Positions 1-8,605 are shown, counted from the first letter of the stretch. The stretch is DNA of 55,537 nt from Metabacillus lacus (GCF_009674805.1 NZ_WKKI01000024.1:1-55537), one strand, 5' to 3'. The notes: generated by a model from the letters alone, not told the origin. Numbers and translations: made by a program.

Positions 1-117
1 AAAGAAAATAATATCCAATTTTTGGATAACTGGGTTCAATTACAACCCCCTAGACTTTTTGGCTCTGAACGAATAAGCTTGGATGGTAAAATTATACTTA
101 AATTACATATAGAGTAA
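1..117 (+). CDS. C-terminal end of an unrecognised protein (partial)
   Basis: Frame 1 is open from the first base of the window to a TAA at 115-117 and gives 38 residues ending in KLHIE. The 5' part lies outside the window. The composition (charged and hydrophobic residues mixed, no repeats) is compatible with a real C-terminus, but I do not recognise the family, and 38 codons without a stop can occur by chance. It is followed by about 90 bp of AT-rich DNA with no clear terminator. It could equally be decayed DNA beside the ribosomal relic at 408-457. Confidence 0.3.
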   Translation, partial: KENNIQFLDNWVQLQPPRLFGSERISLDGKIILKLHIE

Positions 118-212
118 ACTCAGTATACCCTTGTGGATATTTTTACAATGCTAGTGGAGATATTCCGGTTAAATAAAAAATGAGGCAAATTTCAGGCAAT
201 ATAAGGGAAGCT

Positions 213-341
213 TTTCCGGTTATGTTGCTAATAGTCGTCTATTTTCAGCGCTTATAGCCGATTAGGCGGAATTCCTACTTCTATTTCAGCCGATTTTCAC
301 TGTTTTTTTCCGAATAAGCGGAATCTCTACGCCTATTTTAT
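213..341. repeat. Three degenerate copies of a 32-nt intergenic repeat
   Basis: Copies start near 213, 258 and 310. Each begins CCG, has a GCGGAAT-like core and ends in CTATTT followed by A/T/C. Copies two (258-289) and three (310-341) agree at most positions; the first is more decayed. I recall GCGGAAT...CTACGCCTATTT-type elements scattered in intergenic DNA of Bacillaceae. Nothing in the stretch looks like a coding region. Confidence 0.45.
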
Positions 342-407
342 TTCACTCGGTACAAGAAAGGCGAAAGAACGACTGGACGAAGAGATTAAAAGCTCATCGG
401 AAGCCGG

Positions 408-457
408 ATACCGAACAAGGAAGTTAAGCTCAGCGGCGCCGATGGTAGTTAGGAGTT
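408..457 (+). pseudogene. Decayed 5S rRNA gene fragment
   Basis: The stretch contains ATACCGAACA, GGAAGTTAAGCTC and GCGCCGATGGTAGT in the order and spacing of the central part of Bacillus 5S rRNA. There are point changes (C to A in the ACACGG segment) and small indels after AAGCTC. The weaker match GACGAAGAG at about 376-384 may be the preceding 5S arm. The 5' and 3' arms that form the closing helix are not recognisable, so no functional 5S RNA could fold. In B. subtilis the rrnA operon ends just upstream of csfB, the next real gene here, which fits a remnant of a lost rRNA operon. Confidence 0.75.
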
Positions 458-497
458 ATTTTAAAAATGATCTTACTCTAACTGTTCTTTCCTGACT

Positions 498-905
498 TGC
501 TATACGATTTCCAAGAAGCTATAACAAAACCCCCGCTTTGTTATACTATCGGGCCAAATTCCCAAGATACTATAACAAAACGCCCCACTTTGTTCTACTA
601 TCTCAAAGATACTATAACAAAACGGCCTACTTTGTTATACTATCAGGCCAAATTTTCAAGATACTATAACAAAACGCCCTACTTTGTTATACTATCGGGC
701 GAAATTCCCAAGTTACTATAACAAAACCCCCCGCTATGTTCTACGATCTCAAAGTTACTATAACAACCCCCCCCTCTTTGTAATACGTTCTAAAAGTCAC
801 TATAACAACCCCCCCTCTTTGTTGTACGATCTTCCAAATACTATCCCAAACCCCTCCTTCTGTGGTTAAACAAAATCCTATAACCCCCCATCTAAATAAT
901 ACAAT
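498..905. repeat. Tandem array of about nine palindromic units, 42/52-bp spacing
   Basis: The motif CTATAACAA and variants starts at 519, 570, 612, 664, 716, 758, 800, and more degenerate at 841 and 878. A half unit precedes at about 498-518. Successive distances are 51, 42, 52, 52, 42, 42, 41 and 37. In the best units (570-715) GATACTATAACAAA faces TTTGTTATACTATC across a C-rich loop of 8-9 nt, so each unit can fold into a hairpin of about 14 bp. The 52-bp spacers carry GGGC..AAATTCCCAAG-type sequence and the 42-bp ones the short TCTCAAAGA or TCTCAAAGT. The last three units have lost most pairing and have longer C runs. Reading frames over the array are only repeat translations. Function is unknown. 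Confidence 0.85.
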
Positions 906-1101
906 CCACTCACAACCCCAATCAAAAGCCACACACCTTTCCAGCTAAGTCCCGCCATCCGTTCAACAACCCGAAACAAATTCCAAACCCAGCCCCCAGT
1001 TCTCCACCCCACCGCCTCAGCATGCCAAAAGGAATTTATTTTGTTTTGATGAAGACATACACCCATGTTGAAGGGGTTTCATACAATAGGTATAAACATT
1101 T
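906..1101. other. Intergenic DNA, no gene supported
   Basis: The + strand is C- and A-rich (many CCC and AAC words) as far as about 1020, then AT-rich. A 62-codon frame on the - strand (1066 to 878) runs into the repeat array, has no ribosome-binding site and encodes a glycine/tryptophan-rich sequence; I do not accept it as a gene. No RNA gene is seen. In B. subtilis only a short spacer separates 5S rRNA from csfB. Confidence 0.5.
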
Positions 1102-1130
1102 GCATAGTCTATTCTAAATTTTGTATACAA
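1102..1130 (+). promoter_or_regulatory. Possible sigma-F/sigma-G promoter of gin
   Basis: GCATA at 1102-1106 and GTATACAA at 1123-1130 are separated by 16 bp. The -35 fits the GYATA of forespore sigma factors and the -10 is a weak match. B. subtilis csfB is known to be made in the forespore under sigma-F and sigma-G. This is the best candidate upstream of the ribosome-binding site, but only moderate. Confidence 0.35.
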
Positions 1131-1174
1131 ATGAAGTCTTTGGGCAGAATAAGGGTATGGAGGTGGAGCAAGCA

Positions 1175-1375
1175 GTGGAAAATGAGAATAAAAGCTCAGC
1201 TGGGGAAGTGTGTGTAGTTTGTGATGCCCGGAAAGAGGATGGAATTCATCTCTATACAAGTTTTGTTTGTACCGAGTGTGAGCAAGAAATGGTGCAGACA
1301 CAGACATTTGATCCCAAGTATCAATTTTTTATAAAAAAACTTAAGAGGGTTAATACCCCGCCTTTGTATTCTTAA
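1175..1375 (+). CDS. csfB: Anti-sigma-G factor Gin (CsfB)
   Basis: This 66-residue protein carries the two CxxC pairs of Gin, CVVC near residues 13-16 and CTEC near 31-34, with GIHLYTSF between them, and ends in the highly conserved KKLKRVNTPPLYS-type tail. Gin is a small zinc-binding protein that blocks sigma-G (and sigma-E) activity at the wrong time or place during sporulation. I chose the GTG at 1175 because GGAGGTGG lies 8 nt upstream and the length matches B. subtilis CsfB (64 aa); ATG 1157 and TTG 1121 in the same frame lack a good site. A terminator begins at its stop codon. xpaC and yaaN, which follow csfB in B. subtilis, are absent. Confidence 0.88.
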   Translation: MENENKSSAGEVCVVCDARKEDGIHLYTSFVCTECEQEMVQTQTFDPKYQFFIKKLKRVNTPPLYS

Positions 1376-1393
1376 AGCCTTTAGGGCTTTTTT
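1374..1393 (+). terminator. Intrinsic terminator of gin
   Basis: AAAGCC (1374-1379), loop TTTAG, GGCTTT (1385-1390), then further Ts. It starts inside the gin stop codon. Confidence 0.7.
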
Positions 1394-1426
1394 CTTTTGG
1401 GATAAAGGTGAAGATGCATGGTTGTC

Positions 1427-1435
1427 TGTTATAAT
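1427..1435 (+). promoter_or_regulatory. Extended -10 promoter of yaaO
   Basis: TG at 1427-1428, one base, then a consensus TATAAT at 1430-1435, 31 bp before the yaaO start. No good -35 lies 17 bp upstream, as is usual for extended -10 promoters. It follows directly on the gin terminator. Confidence 0.6.
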
Positions 1436-1466
1436 GGGATATAAAGTGATTCAAGGATGATTAATA

Positions 1467-2897
1467 ATGAAAACACCTATATATACGTCTTTAGTGGAGC
1501 ATGCGAAAAAGGGGATAGTGTCGCTGCATGTGCCGGGGCATCATCAGGGGATTGTGTTTCCTGCTGATGCGTTTGTGACGTTTAAGGATATTTTAAAAAT
1601 AGATGTTACTGAGCTTTCGGGGCTTGATGATTTGCATGAGCCGGAGGGCATTATTCAGGAGGCACAGCAATTGGCTTCCGAGTTTTTTGGCGTACAACAA
1701 ACGTATTTTCTTGTGAATGGTTCGACGGTAGGAAATATAGCGGGTATTCTGTCCCTAAGCCAGGCGGGAGAGCAGGTTCTCGTTCAGAGAAATTGCCATA
1801 AGTCGATTTTAAATGGGCTCGAATTGGCAGGGGCGCAGCCGATTTTTTTGGAGCCTTGCTTAGATGAGGAGCTGAAGGTGGCTTCTCATGTTCCTTTAAC
1901 TACTATTGAGAAGGCGCTTGAGCAATATCCAGAGGCAAAGGCTCTGATCCTGACTAATCCGACCTATTATGGTACATCTGCTGATTTAACTGCGGTTGTA
2001 GAAGCAGCACATAAGAAAGAAATACCGGTGCTTGTGGATGAAGCGCATGGTGCACATTTTGCAGTGGGGGCACCGTTTCCGAGATCAGCTGTTGAGAGCG
2101 GAGCGGACATTGTGGTACAGTCAGCGCATAAAACCCTGCCTGCTATGACAATGGGGTCGTATTTGCATTATAACAGCGTGCTGGCGGATCAGAACAAGCT
2201 TACACGTACCCTGGCCATGCTGCAGAGCAGCAGCCCGTCCTATCCAATTATGGCTTCTTTGGATATAGCCAGGGCTTATCTTCAGGAGCTGAGGAATGAA
2301 GACAGGGGAAGAGCTATCGAGGATGCAGTAAAAGCTTTTCATGAAGAGTTAAACAGGATCCCAGGGATTAAGACTGTTATTTCGAATAATAAAGAAATGT
2401 CTCATGATCCTCTCAAAGTTTCTGTTCAGTCGACAGAAGGTTTGACTGGATATGAGCTTCAGGCGTTATTTGAACAAGCAGGCATCTACGGAGAACTGTC
2501 CGATTATGCTAATTTTCTGATGGTGCTTCCGCTTGCCGTGCAGAACCCCCCTTACAAGGAGCTTCTGCTTCTGGAGCAGCTGCTGAAGCAATACACTCAT
2601 AAACAGGCTGTCGAACAGAAGGTTGAAGGGAATGCAGATGCAATAAAGAGCCTGCCTTATTCCTATGATCAGTTGAAAAAATGGAGCATAGAGGTGGTAC
2701 CGGCAGCTGAATCCATTGGAAGAATCAATGCACAGCAAATCACTCCGTATCCCCCGGGTATTCCTTTGTTAATGACAGGGGAGCCCATCAGTTTATCTCA
2801 TATTCAGCAAATGGAAAAACTGCTGGCGGCAGGAGCAAAGCTGCAGGGATCAGCGCACATTAAAAAAGGGCAGATTGCAGTCTATCAGGAGAGGTGA
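1467..2897 (+). CDS. yaaO: PLP-dependent Orn/Lys/Arg decarboxylase-family protein YaaO
   Basis: The 476-residue protein belongs to the fold-type I Orn/Lys/Arg decarboxylase group (SpeA/YaaO-like). LHVPGHHQG lies near residue 17. VDEAHGAHF (about 190-198) supplies the Asp191 that binds the PLP pyridine nitrogen, and SAHKT (219-223) contains the likely Schiff-base Lys222. The family removes the carboxyl group of basic amino acids to give diamines or agmatine; the substrate of YaaO itself is not established, so it is annotated by family. The ATG at 1467 has a weak AAGGATGA site. The stop overlaps the upstream region of tmk, whose start is 5 nt further on, so the two are probably co-transcribed. 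Confidence 0.85.
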   Translation: MKTPIYTSLVEHAKKGIVSLHVPGHHQGIVFPADAFVTFKDILKIDVTELSGLDDLHEPEGIIQEAQQLASEFFGVQQTYFLVNGSTVGNIAGILSLSQAGEQVLVQRNCHKSILNGLELAGAQPIFLEPCLDEELKVASHVPLTTIEKALEQYPEAKALILTNPTYYGTSADLTAVVEAAHKKEIPVLVDEAHGAHFAVGAPFPRSAVESGADIVVQSAHKTLPAMTMGSYLHYNSVLADQNKLTRTLAMLQSSSPSYPIMASLDIARAYLQELRNEDRGRAIEDAVKAFHEELNRIPGIKTVISNNKEMSHDPLKVSVQSTEGLTGYELQALFEQAGIYGELSDYANFLMVLPLAVQNPPYKELLLLEQLLKQYTHKQAVEQKVEGNADAIKSLPYSYDQLKKWSIEVVPAAESIGRINAQQITPYPPGIPLLMTGEPISLSHIQQMEKLLAAGAKLQGSAHIKKGQIAVYQER

Positions 2898-2901
2898 CAT
2901 C

Positions 2902-3522
2902 ATGAGCGGAAAATTTATTACTTTGGAAGGACCTGAAGGAGCGGGAAAAACAACAGCTCTTACTACTCTTGCAGAAGCATTGAAAGCGGATGGGCATGAG
3001 GTCTTGACAACACGTGAACCAGGCGGCATCAAAATTTCTGAAGAAATCAGGGAAGTGATCCTGAATAAAGAGCATGTGATGATGGATGCGAGGACAGAGG
3101 CGCTGCTTTATGCAGCTGCAAGGAGACAGCATCTGGCTGAAAAAGTCATTCCTGCTCTTCAAGAGGGAAAGATCGTCCTATGTGACAGATTTATTGACAG
3201 CTCTCTTGCTTACCAGGGACATGCGAGAGGGATCGGGATTGAAGAAGTATTATCAATCAACATGTTTGCCATTGATGGATTGCTGCCTCATCTTACCATT
3301 TATTTTGATATAGATCCGGTGAAAGGTCTGGAGAGAATTTCACAGGGAAACCGTGAACAGAACAGGCTTGATTTGGAAAAGCTGGAGTTTCACCTTAAAG
3401 TAAAAGAGGGCTATGATATTCTCAGGGAGCGATTTTCAGAGCGCTTTCAAGCGGTAAATGCAGATCAGCCGGCGGAAGCAGTAGTCTCTGATATCCAGAA
3501 AATTTTAAAGGCATATCTGTAG
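2902..3522 (+). CDS. tmk: Thymidylate kinase
   Basis: This 206-residue protein phosphorylates dTMP to dTDP with ATP, the step that feeds both de novo and salvage thymidine into DNA synthesis. The P-loop GPEGAGKT is at residues 10-17, the TMP-binding DRFIDSS starts at 95, and the lid segment [11 protein letters not shown] follows. I start at ATG 2902, which has AGGAGAGGTGA 5 nt upstream; the longer TTG frame from 2875 overlaps yaaO and has no such site. The length equals the usual 205-212 residues. It sits upstream of darA-yaaR-holB, as in B. subtilis. Confidence 0.95.
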   Translation: MSGKFITLEGPEGAGKTTALTTLAEALKADGHEVLTTREPGGIKISEEIREVILNKEHVMMDARTEALLYAAARRQHLAEKVIPALQEGKIVLCDRFIDSSLAYQGHARGIGIEEVLSINMFAIDGLLPHLTIYFDIDPVKGLERISQGNREQNRLDLEKLEFHLKVKEGYDILRERFSERFQAVNADQPAEAVVSDIQKILKAYL

Positions 3523-3609
3523 CAGCTTATTCTTTAGGCAAAAAGGGGTATGTATCTTTTACCATATATCGTTCAATGAAGCGTTGTATATTACATGTTA
3601 CACTCATAG

Positions 3610-3951
<342 letters not shown>

Positions 3952-3966
3952 TGGGGCGGCTGAATC

Positions 3967-4407
3967 ATGAAAATTAATCAGGATATTAGAAGCAGCCTGG
4001 AGAAAAGGGGACAGGATTCACGTGTTGCCGGACCAGGAACCAAAAACTTTCACTCGATGATTCAAAAGCAGGAAACACAGCTTGGGCTTGCACAATTAAC
4101 CAGACTGATTGCTGACATTGAAACGGCAGGCAGCAGGGTCGCCAAATCCAGAAATTTTCAGGATCTTGCAAAGTTTAAAGGTCTTGTGAAAAGATTTGTG
4201 CATGAAGCGGTTGAGTTTGGAATGGATACGAAACAAACTTCCAGCTGGGATTACAACGGGCATACACGATCGCTGACGATTGTCCAGCAGATAGACCGGG
4301 AGCTCATCAGTCTGACTGAGTCTATCCTTGGTAAAGAAAGCGATTCAGTAGATATACTTGCAAAAATAGGCGAGATTAAAGGTCTTCTTATCAATCTATA
4401 TACTTAG
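3967..4407 (+). CDS. yaaR: DUF327 family protein YaaR
   Basis: A 146-residue soluble, mostly helical protein (DUF327) of unknown role. It is recognised by its place between darA and holB and by a conserved core around FKGLVKRFVHEAVEFGM (about 67-83) and DILAKIGEIKGLLINLYT at the C-terminus. There are no membrane segments, cysteine motifs or signal peptide. The start ATG 3967 follows GGGGCGG. It is 13 bp from holB and probably belongs to the same transcript. I assign no function. Confidence 0.8.
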   Translation: MKINQDIRSSLEKRGQDSRVAGPGTKNFHSMIQKQETQLGLAQLTRLIADIETAGSRVAKSRNFQDLAKFKGLVKRFVHEAVEFGMDTKQTSSWDYNGHTRSLTIVQQIDRELISLTESILGKESDSVDILAKIGEIKGLLINLYT

Positions 4408-4420
4408 AGAGTGATGATAT

Positions 4421-5422
4421 ATGAGCATGACACAAAAAAGTTGGGAAGAGCTGGAGCAGTATCAGCCAAGAGTAAAAAAATTGCTTTCAAATTCCCTGAT
4501 TAAACAGCGCCTGGCCCATGCTTATTTATTTGAGGGGCCAAAAGGCACAGGCAAGAAACAGACAAGCTTTCTGCTTGCCAAAAGTTTTTTTTGTGAAAAC
4601 AGGGTGAGCTATCAGCCGTGCGGCAGCTGCAGAAACTGCAAGCGAATCGATTCGGGCAATCATCCTGATCTGCACGTTGTCGAGCCTGATGGTTTATCCA
4701 TTAAAAAGGGGCAGATTCAGGCGCTGCAGGAAGAGTTTTCTAAAACAGGAGTAGAATCCAACCATAAACTTTACATCATAGAGCATGCGGACAAAATGAC
4801 AGTGAATGCTGCAAACAGCCTGCTGAAGTTTCTGGAAGAGCCGCATGCTGATACAGTAGCAGTACTGCTAACGGAACAGCATCACCAAATAATCAGCACC
4901 ATCCTTTCACGCTGCCAGGTTCTCTCTTTTCAGCCGCTGCCTCCTGAAGCCATTCAAAATGAACTGGCAAAACAGAATATTCCAGTTCATATTTCCGCCC
5001 TGGCTGCCCATATTACCAACGATATGGAGGAAGCGCTCGAATTAAGTCGAAATGATTGGTTTGCACAAGCCAGAGCTAAAGTGATAAAATTGTATGAAGT
5101 GTTAAAAAGCAGAAAGGGACAGGCACTTCTTTTTATCCAAAGTGAATGGCTTCCGGTTTTCACAGATAAAGATCAGCAAGGTTTAGGATTGGATTTGCTT
5201 ATGTATATATATCGGGACTGTCTTTCAGTCCAAGTTGGTCATGAAAATAAAGTGATCTATCAAGATTTAATGGCTCAGTTAAAACAGCATGCACTTCAAA
5301 TGACTCAAAAAAATGCGGCTGAAAAGATCACTTCTATAATTGAAGCCAAAAAAAGGCTTCATTCGAATGTCAATCCGCAACTTTTGATGGAGCAGCTTGT
5401 TTTAACGTTGCAGGAGGGATAA
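4421..5422 (+). CDS. holB: DNA polymerase III subunit delta prime
   Basis: The 333-residue AAA+ protein is the delta prime subunit of the clamp loader that puts the sliding clamp on DNA together with DnaX and HolA. GPKGTGKKQ (about 39-47) is the degenerate P-loop. A four-cysteine zinc module (C58, then C67, C70 and C73 in CGSCRNC) follows, and the sensor region LLKFLEEP near 137-144 and SRC motif near 162-164 are present. The usual length is 320-335. The start ATG 4421 has GAGTGATGA upstream. ricT starts 2 nt after its stop, indicating translational coupling. Confidence 0.93.
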   Translation: MSMTQKSWEELEQYQPRVKKLLSNSLIKQRLAHAYLFEGPKGTGKKQTSFLLAKSFFCENRVSYQPCGSCRNCKRIDSGNHPDLHVVEPDGLSIKKGQIQALQEEFSKTGVESNHKLYIIEHADKMTVNAANSLLKFLEEPHADTVAVLLTEQHHQIISTILSRCQVLSFQPLPPEAIQNELAKQNIPVHISALAAHITNDMEEALELSRNDWFAQARAKVIKLYEVLKSRKGQALLFIQSEWLPVFTDKDQQGLGLDLLMYIYRDCLSVQVGHENKVIYQDLMAQLKQHALQMTQKNAAEKITSIIEAKKRLHSNVNPQLLMEQLVLTLQEG

Positions 5423-5424
5423 GC

Positions 5425-6252
5425 TTGTACAATGTAGTTGGTGTACGCTTCAAGAAAGCAGGAAAAATTTATTACTTTGATCCAAATGGATTTCATATAG
5501 AGAACGGGGATTTTGTGATTGTGGAAACAGTACGGGGTGTGGAGTTTGGTAAGATCGTGCTCGCCGATAAGATTGTCGGGGAACATGATATTGTCCTGCC
5601 TCTGAAAAAGGTACTGAGAGTGGCAGATGACAGGGATAAACTGATTGTCGAAGAAAATTCAAACGCAGCCAGTGAAGCCTATCATGTGTGCACCCAGAAG
5701 GTGTCTGAACATGGGCTGGATATGAAGCTTGTGGACGTGGAGTTTACCTTTGACCGGAATAAAGTGATTTTTTACTTTACAGCAGACGGCAGGGTGGATT
5801 TCAGAGAACTGGTGAAGGATCTAGCCTCTATTTTCAAAACGCGGATTGAGCTCAGGCAGATTGGTGTCCGCGATGAGGCAAAAATGCTCGGCGGAATCGG
5901 ACCTTGCGGACGGATGCTGTGCTGCTCCACATTCCTAGGAGATTTTGAACCGGTGTCCATTAAAATGGCAAAGGATCAGAATCTTTCCTTGAATCCTACA
6001 AAAATTTCCGGGCTGTGCGGTCGTCTCATGTGCTGCCTCAAGTACGAAAATGATGAGTACGAGTCAGCTAAAGAACAGCTCCCTGATTTGGGAGAGATGA
6101 TTGCCACGCCGAACGGGCCTGGAAAGGTAGTCGGCCTCAATATTCTTGAACGTTTGATTCAGGTAGATTTGCTTAACAAGGAACGTGTGGTAGAGTTTTC
6201 GTGGGAAGAACTTACGCAAGAGGGCGCTGTTCCAATGCAATCCACAGAATGA
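5425..6252 (+). CDS. ricT: RicT (YaaT), PSP1-domain protein of the RicAFT/Y-complex
   Basis: This 275-residue PSP1-domain protein forms the Y-complex with RicA (YmcA) and RicF (YlbF) in Bacillus. The complex speeds the Spo0F-Spo0A phosphorelay and directs RNase Y maturation of mRNAs. The cysteines in [13 protein letters not shown] (about 155-167) and [10 protein letters not shown] (about 191-200) fit the iron-sulfur ligands reported for the complex. The start is TTG 5425, preceded by GGAGGGAT 7 nt upstream; no ATG fits. It begins 2 nt after holB, and yabA begins 10 nt after it. Confidence 0.92.
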   Translation: MYNVVGVRFKKAGKIYYFDPNGFHIENGDFVIVETVRGVEFGKIVLADKIVGEHDIVLPLKKVLRVADDRDKLIVEENSNAASEAYHVCTQKVSEHGLDMKLVDVEFTFDRNKVIFYFTADGRVDFRELVKDLASIFKTRIELRQIGVRDEAKMLGGIGPCGRMLCCSTFLGDFEPVSIKMAKDQNLSLNPTKISGLCGRLMCCLKYENDEYESAKEQLPDLGEMIATPNGPGKVVGLNILERLIQVDLLNKERVVEFSWEELTQEGAVPMQSTE

Positions 6253-6262
6253 GGTGGAAAAT

Positions 6263-6628
6263 TTGGATAAAAAAGAGATTTTTGAGTCTGTAAGCAGTCT
6301 GGAAGAACAAATTGGCTCGCTTTATCGCCAGTTAGGTGATCTGAAGGAACATATTGCCGAGACGATAGAAGAAAATCAGCATTTAAAGCTTGAAAATGAA
6401 AACCTGCGGCGCCGGCTTGAAGCAACAGCTGCTGCTGTCAGCCCCGTAAAGGATAAAAGGCAGAAGCGGCAGAGCAAAAAAGCTGCTGCTATTGCTGATA
6501 TTGGGGAAGGCTATGATAACCTGGCCCGTTTGTATCAAGAAGGCTTCCATATTTGCAATGTTCATTATGGGAGTGTCCGTAAAGAAGGAGATTGCCTGTT
6601 CTGTCTTTCTTTTCTCAATAAAAAGTGA
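6263..6628 (+). CDS. yabA: Replication initiation control protein YabA
   Basis: The 121-residue protein binds DnaA and the clamp DnaN and restrains chromosome initiation. An N-terminal leucine-zipper coiled coil (about 1-60, with [15 protein letters not shown]) forms the tetramer. The C-terminal zinc module is HICNVHY ... DCLFC (about 98-117), and a basic linker lies between. I start at TTG 6263 with GAGGTGG at 6251-6257. The GTG at 6254 in the same frame falls inside this ribosome-binding site. A strong terminator follows, closing the tmk-yabA group. Confidence 0.92.
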   Translation: MDKKEIFESVSSLEEQIGSLYRQLGDLKEHIAETIEENQHLKLENENLRRRLEATAAAVSPVKDKRQKRQSKKAAAIADIGEGYDNLARLYQEGFHICNVHYGSVRKEGDCLFCLSFLNKK

Positions 6629-6653
6629 AGCTTCCGCATTGGAAGCTTTTTTT
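6628..6653 (+). terminator. Intrinsic terminator after yabA
   Basis: AAGCTTCC (6628-6635), loop GCATT, GGAAGCTT (6641-6648), then a T run. Confidence 0.85.
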
Positions 6654-6731
6654 ATAGGTAAAAGTGATGCCGAAGCATTCTCATAGTTCACTTATACTAA
6701 ACTGTATGCTCGTAAACGAAAGGACTTCAAT

Positions 6732-7475
6732 ATGATGTTGAAATTACTTGGAGATGAAAGACTGGATTATTTACTGGGAGAAGATTTAAGAATTATACAA
6801 AGTCCATCGGTGTTTTCATTTTCGCTCGATGCTGTTCTTCTTTCCAGGTTTGTTTATATGCCGATTCAAAAAGGAGCCATTGTTGACTTGTGTTCCGGGA
6901 ATGGTGTGATCCCGCTCTTCCTGAGCCGGAGAACAAAAGGATCCATCATTGGAGTGGAAATACAGGAGCGCCTCTATTCTATGGCTTGCAGAAGTGTTGA
7001 ATATAATGGGTTGTCAGATCAAATCTCTATGGTGCATGGAGATTTGAAGAAAATGCCTGCAGTCCTGGGGCGCAGCAAATTTGATGTTGTCACATGCAAT
7101 CCTCCTTACTTTAAAACACCAGGAGCGGAAGAGAAAAATCTAAATGAACACTATGCAATAGCAAGACACGAAATCCACTGCACGTTGGAGGATGTAATAC
7201 AGGCAAGCAGCCAGCTTCTTAAACAGGGCGGCAAAGCTGCTTTTGTTCACAGGCCGGGCAGGTTTCTGGAAATTGTGGAGCTCATGAGGAAATACGATTT
7301 GGAGCCGAAAAGAATTCAGTTTGTCTATCCAAAGAAGGGAAAAGAGGCGAATACACTTTTAATAGAAGGTATCAAATCAGGAAAACCTGACCTCAAAGTG
7401 CTGCCCCCCTTGTTTGTGTATGAAAATCAAAATGAATATACGGAAGAGACAAGGAAAATTCTTTATGGAGAGTAA
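6732..7475 (+). CDS. trmN6: tRNA1(Val) A37 N6-methyltransferase-like protein YabB
   Basis: The 247-residue SAM-dependent methyltransferase has the motif I-like [12 protein letters not shown] (about 50-61) and TCNPPYF with the N6-adenine catalytic NPPY at 123-126. By homology to E. coli TrmN6 (YfiC) it would methylate N6 of A37 in a tRNA; the exact substrate in Bacillus is inferred. The start ATG 6732 has AAAGGA upstream; ATG 6735 is the next codon. yazA overlaps its 3' end by 11 bp and rsmI follows, so these three small RNA-related genes form an operon. Confidence 0.88.
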   Translation: MMLKLLGDERLDYLLGEDLRIIQSPSVFSFSLDAVLLSRFVYMPIQKGAIVDLCSGNGVIPLFLSRRTKGSIIGVEIQERLYSMACRSVEYNGLSDQISMVHGDLKKMPAVLGRSKFDVVTCNPPYFKTPGAEEKNLNEHYAIARHEIHCTLEDVIQASSQLLKQGGKAAFVHRPGRFLEIVELMRKYDLEPKRIQFVYPKKGKEANTLLIEGIKSGKPDLKVLPPLFVYENQNEYTEETRKILYGE

Positions 7476-7737
7476 TCATTTTTTTTATGTGCTGAAATGC
7501 AGTGATGGCTCTTACTATGCAGGCTATTCTAATAATGTAGAAAAACGCGTTCAAACCCATAACGATGGAAAGGGTGCAAAATACACCAGATCCAGAAGGC
7601 CTGTATCCCTTCTGTATCAGGAGCATCATTCAACGAAGGGTGATGCCCTGAAAGCGGAACAAGCTTTTAAAAAGAAAAGCAGGAAGGCAAAAGAGCGGTA
7701 CCTGCTTGAAAACCAAGGGAGGCAGAAAGATGAATAG
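7465..7737 (+). CDS. yazA: GIY-YIG domain protein YazA
   Basis: A 90-residue single-domain GIY-YIG protein (UPF0213). [16 protein letters not shown] (about 6-21) is the GIY-YIG-like strand pair, the conserved [15 protein letters not shown] segment follows, and a glutamate (QAEQAFKK region) fits the family. The fold is that of endonucleases such as UvrC's N-terminus; no substrate is known. I use ATG 7465 with AAGGAAAA upstream, which matches the family N-terminus; an in-frame start at 7414 would give 17 atypical basic residues. It overlaps trmN6 by 11 bp and rsmI by 8 bp. Confidence 0.85.
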   Translation: MESNHFFYVLKCSDGSYYAGYSNNVEKRVQTHNDGKGAKYTRSRRPVSLLYQEHHSTKGDALKAEQAFKKKSRKAKERYLLENQGRQKDE

Positions 7738-8605
7738 GCAGAAGAGCTACACAGAAGAGAGTGATCTAGGGCATTTATACCTAGTTCCTACTCCAATCGG
7801 AAATTTGGAGGATATGACATACAGAGCGGTATCGATATTGCAAAGTGCTGATATGATTGCGGCAGAGGATACAAGGCAAACGAAAAAACTTTGCAATCAT
7901 TTCGAGATTAGAACACCGCTTATCAGCTATCACGAGCATAACAAAGAGAGCGGAGGCTACAAAATCCTTCAGCTGCTGAAGGAAGGCAGGAATGTGGCGC
8001 TTGTCAGTGATGCAGGCATGCCAATCATCTCTGATCCGGGTGATGAGCTTGTCAAAGAGGTAATTGCAGCCGGTGGTTATGTGATTCCTCTTCCAGGCGC
8101 AAATGCTGCGCTGCCATCGTTGATTGCTTCAGGCATTGCCCCCCAGCCGTTTTACTTTTTCGGTTTTCTTGACAGGCAAAAGAAAGAAAAGAAAAAGCAG
8201 CTGGAGGCTCTAAGTGTGAGGATGGAAACGATGATTTTCTATGAGTCACCGCACAGGCTGAAAGAAACGCTGCAGCTGATGAAAGAGTACTTTGGAGATA
8301 GGAATATCTCTGTTACAAGAGAATTATCGAAAAAGTTTGAGGAGTTTATCCGCGGTACCCTGACAGAAGTGCTGAGCTGGGCAGAAACAGAAGAAATTCG
8401 GGGAGAATTTTGTCTGGTGGTAGAAGGCAGCAGCATTCAGCATGAACTAACGCAGGATAAATGGTGGGAATCATACTCTCTTGAAGAGCATGTTGCCTAT
8501 TATATAGAAGAAAATCATTCTGCAAAGGAAGCAATTAAACTAACAGCAGTTGACCGGAAACTGCCAAAAAGAGAAGTGTATCAGGCATATCACGGCTTGG
8601 AATAA
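7730..8605 (+). CDS. rsmI: 16S rRNA (cytidine1402-2'-O)-methyltransferase RsmI
   Basis: The 291-residue protein of the tetrapyrrole (SAM) methylase family 2'-O-methylates C1402 of 16S rRNA in the decoding centre. LYLVPTPIGNLEDMTYRA (about 16-33), AAEDTR (about 44-49) and LVSDAGMPIISDPG (about 92-105) are the family signatures. The ATG at 7730 has AGGGAGG 7 nt upstream. The frame extends to 7706 inside yazA, without a ribosome-binding site. A hairpin with a T-rich tail lies about 35 bp downstream, overlapping the end of convergent abrB. Confidence 0.93.
   Translation: MNRQKSYTEESDLGHLYLVPTPIGNLEDMTYRAVSILQSADMIAAEDTRQTKKLCNHFEIRTPLISYHEHNKESGGYKILQLLKEGRNVALVSDAGMPIISDPGDELVKEVIAAGGYVIPLPGANAALPSLIASGIAPQPFYFFGFLDRQKKEKKKQLEALSVRMETMIFYESPHRLKETLQLMKEYFGDRNISVTRELSKKFEEFIRGTLTEVLSWAETEEIRGEFCLVVEGSSIQHELTQDKWWESYSLEEHVAYYIEENHSAKEAIKLTAVDRKLPKREVYQAYHGLE

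Noticed and set aside
498-905. CRISPR array
   Set aside because: The repeats are palindromes with near-identical spacers rather than unique spacers, and no cas gene is in the window.
497-932. Several open frames of 60-75 codons on both strands over the palindrome array
   Set aside because: They only translate the repeats, have no ribosome-binding sites and change register with the 42/52-bp spacing.
878-1066. Minus-strand 62-codon frame with a hydrophobic end
   Set aside because: It has no ribosome-binding site, runs into the repeat array and looks like a by-product of C-rich + strand DNA.
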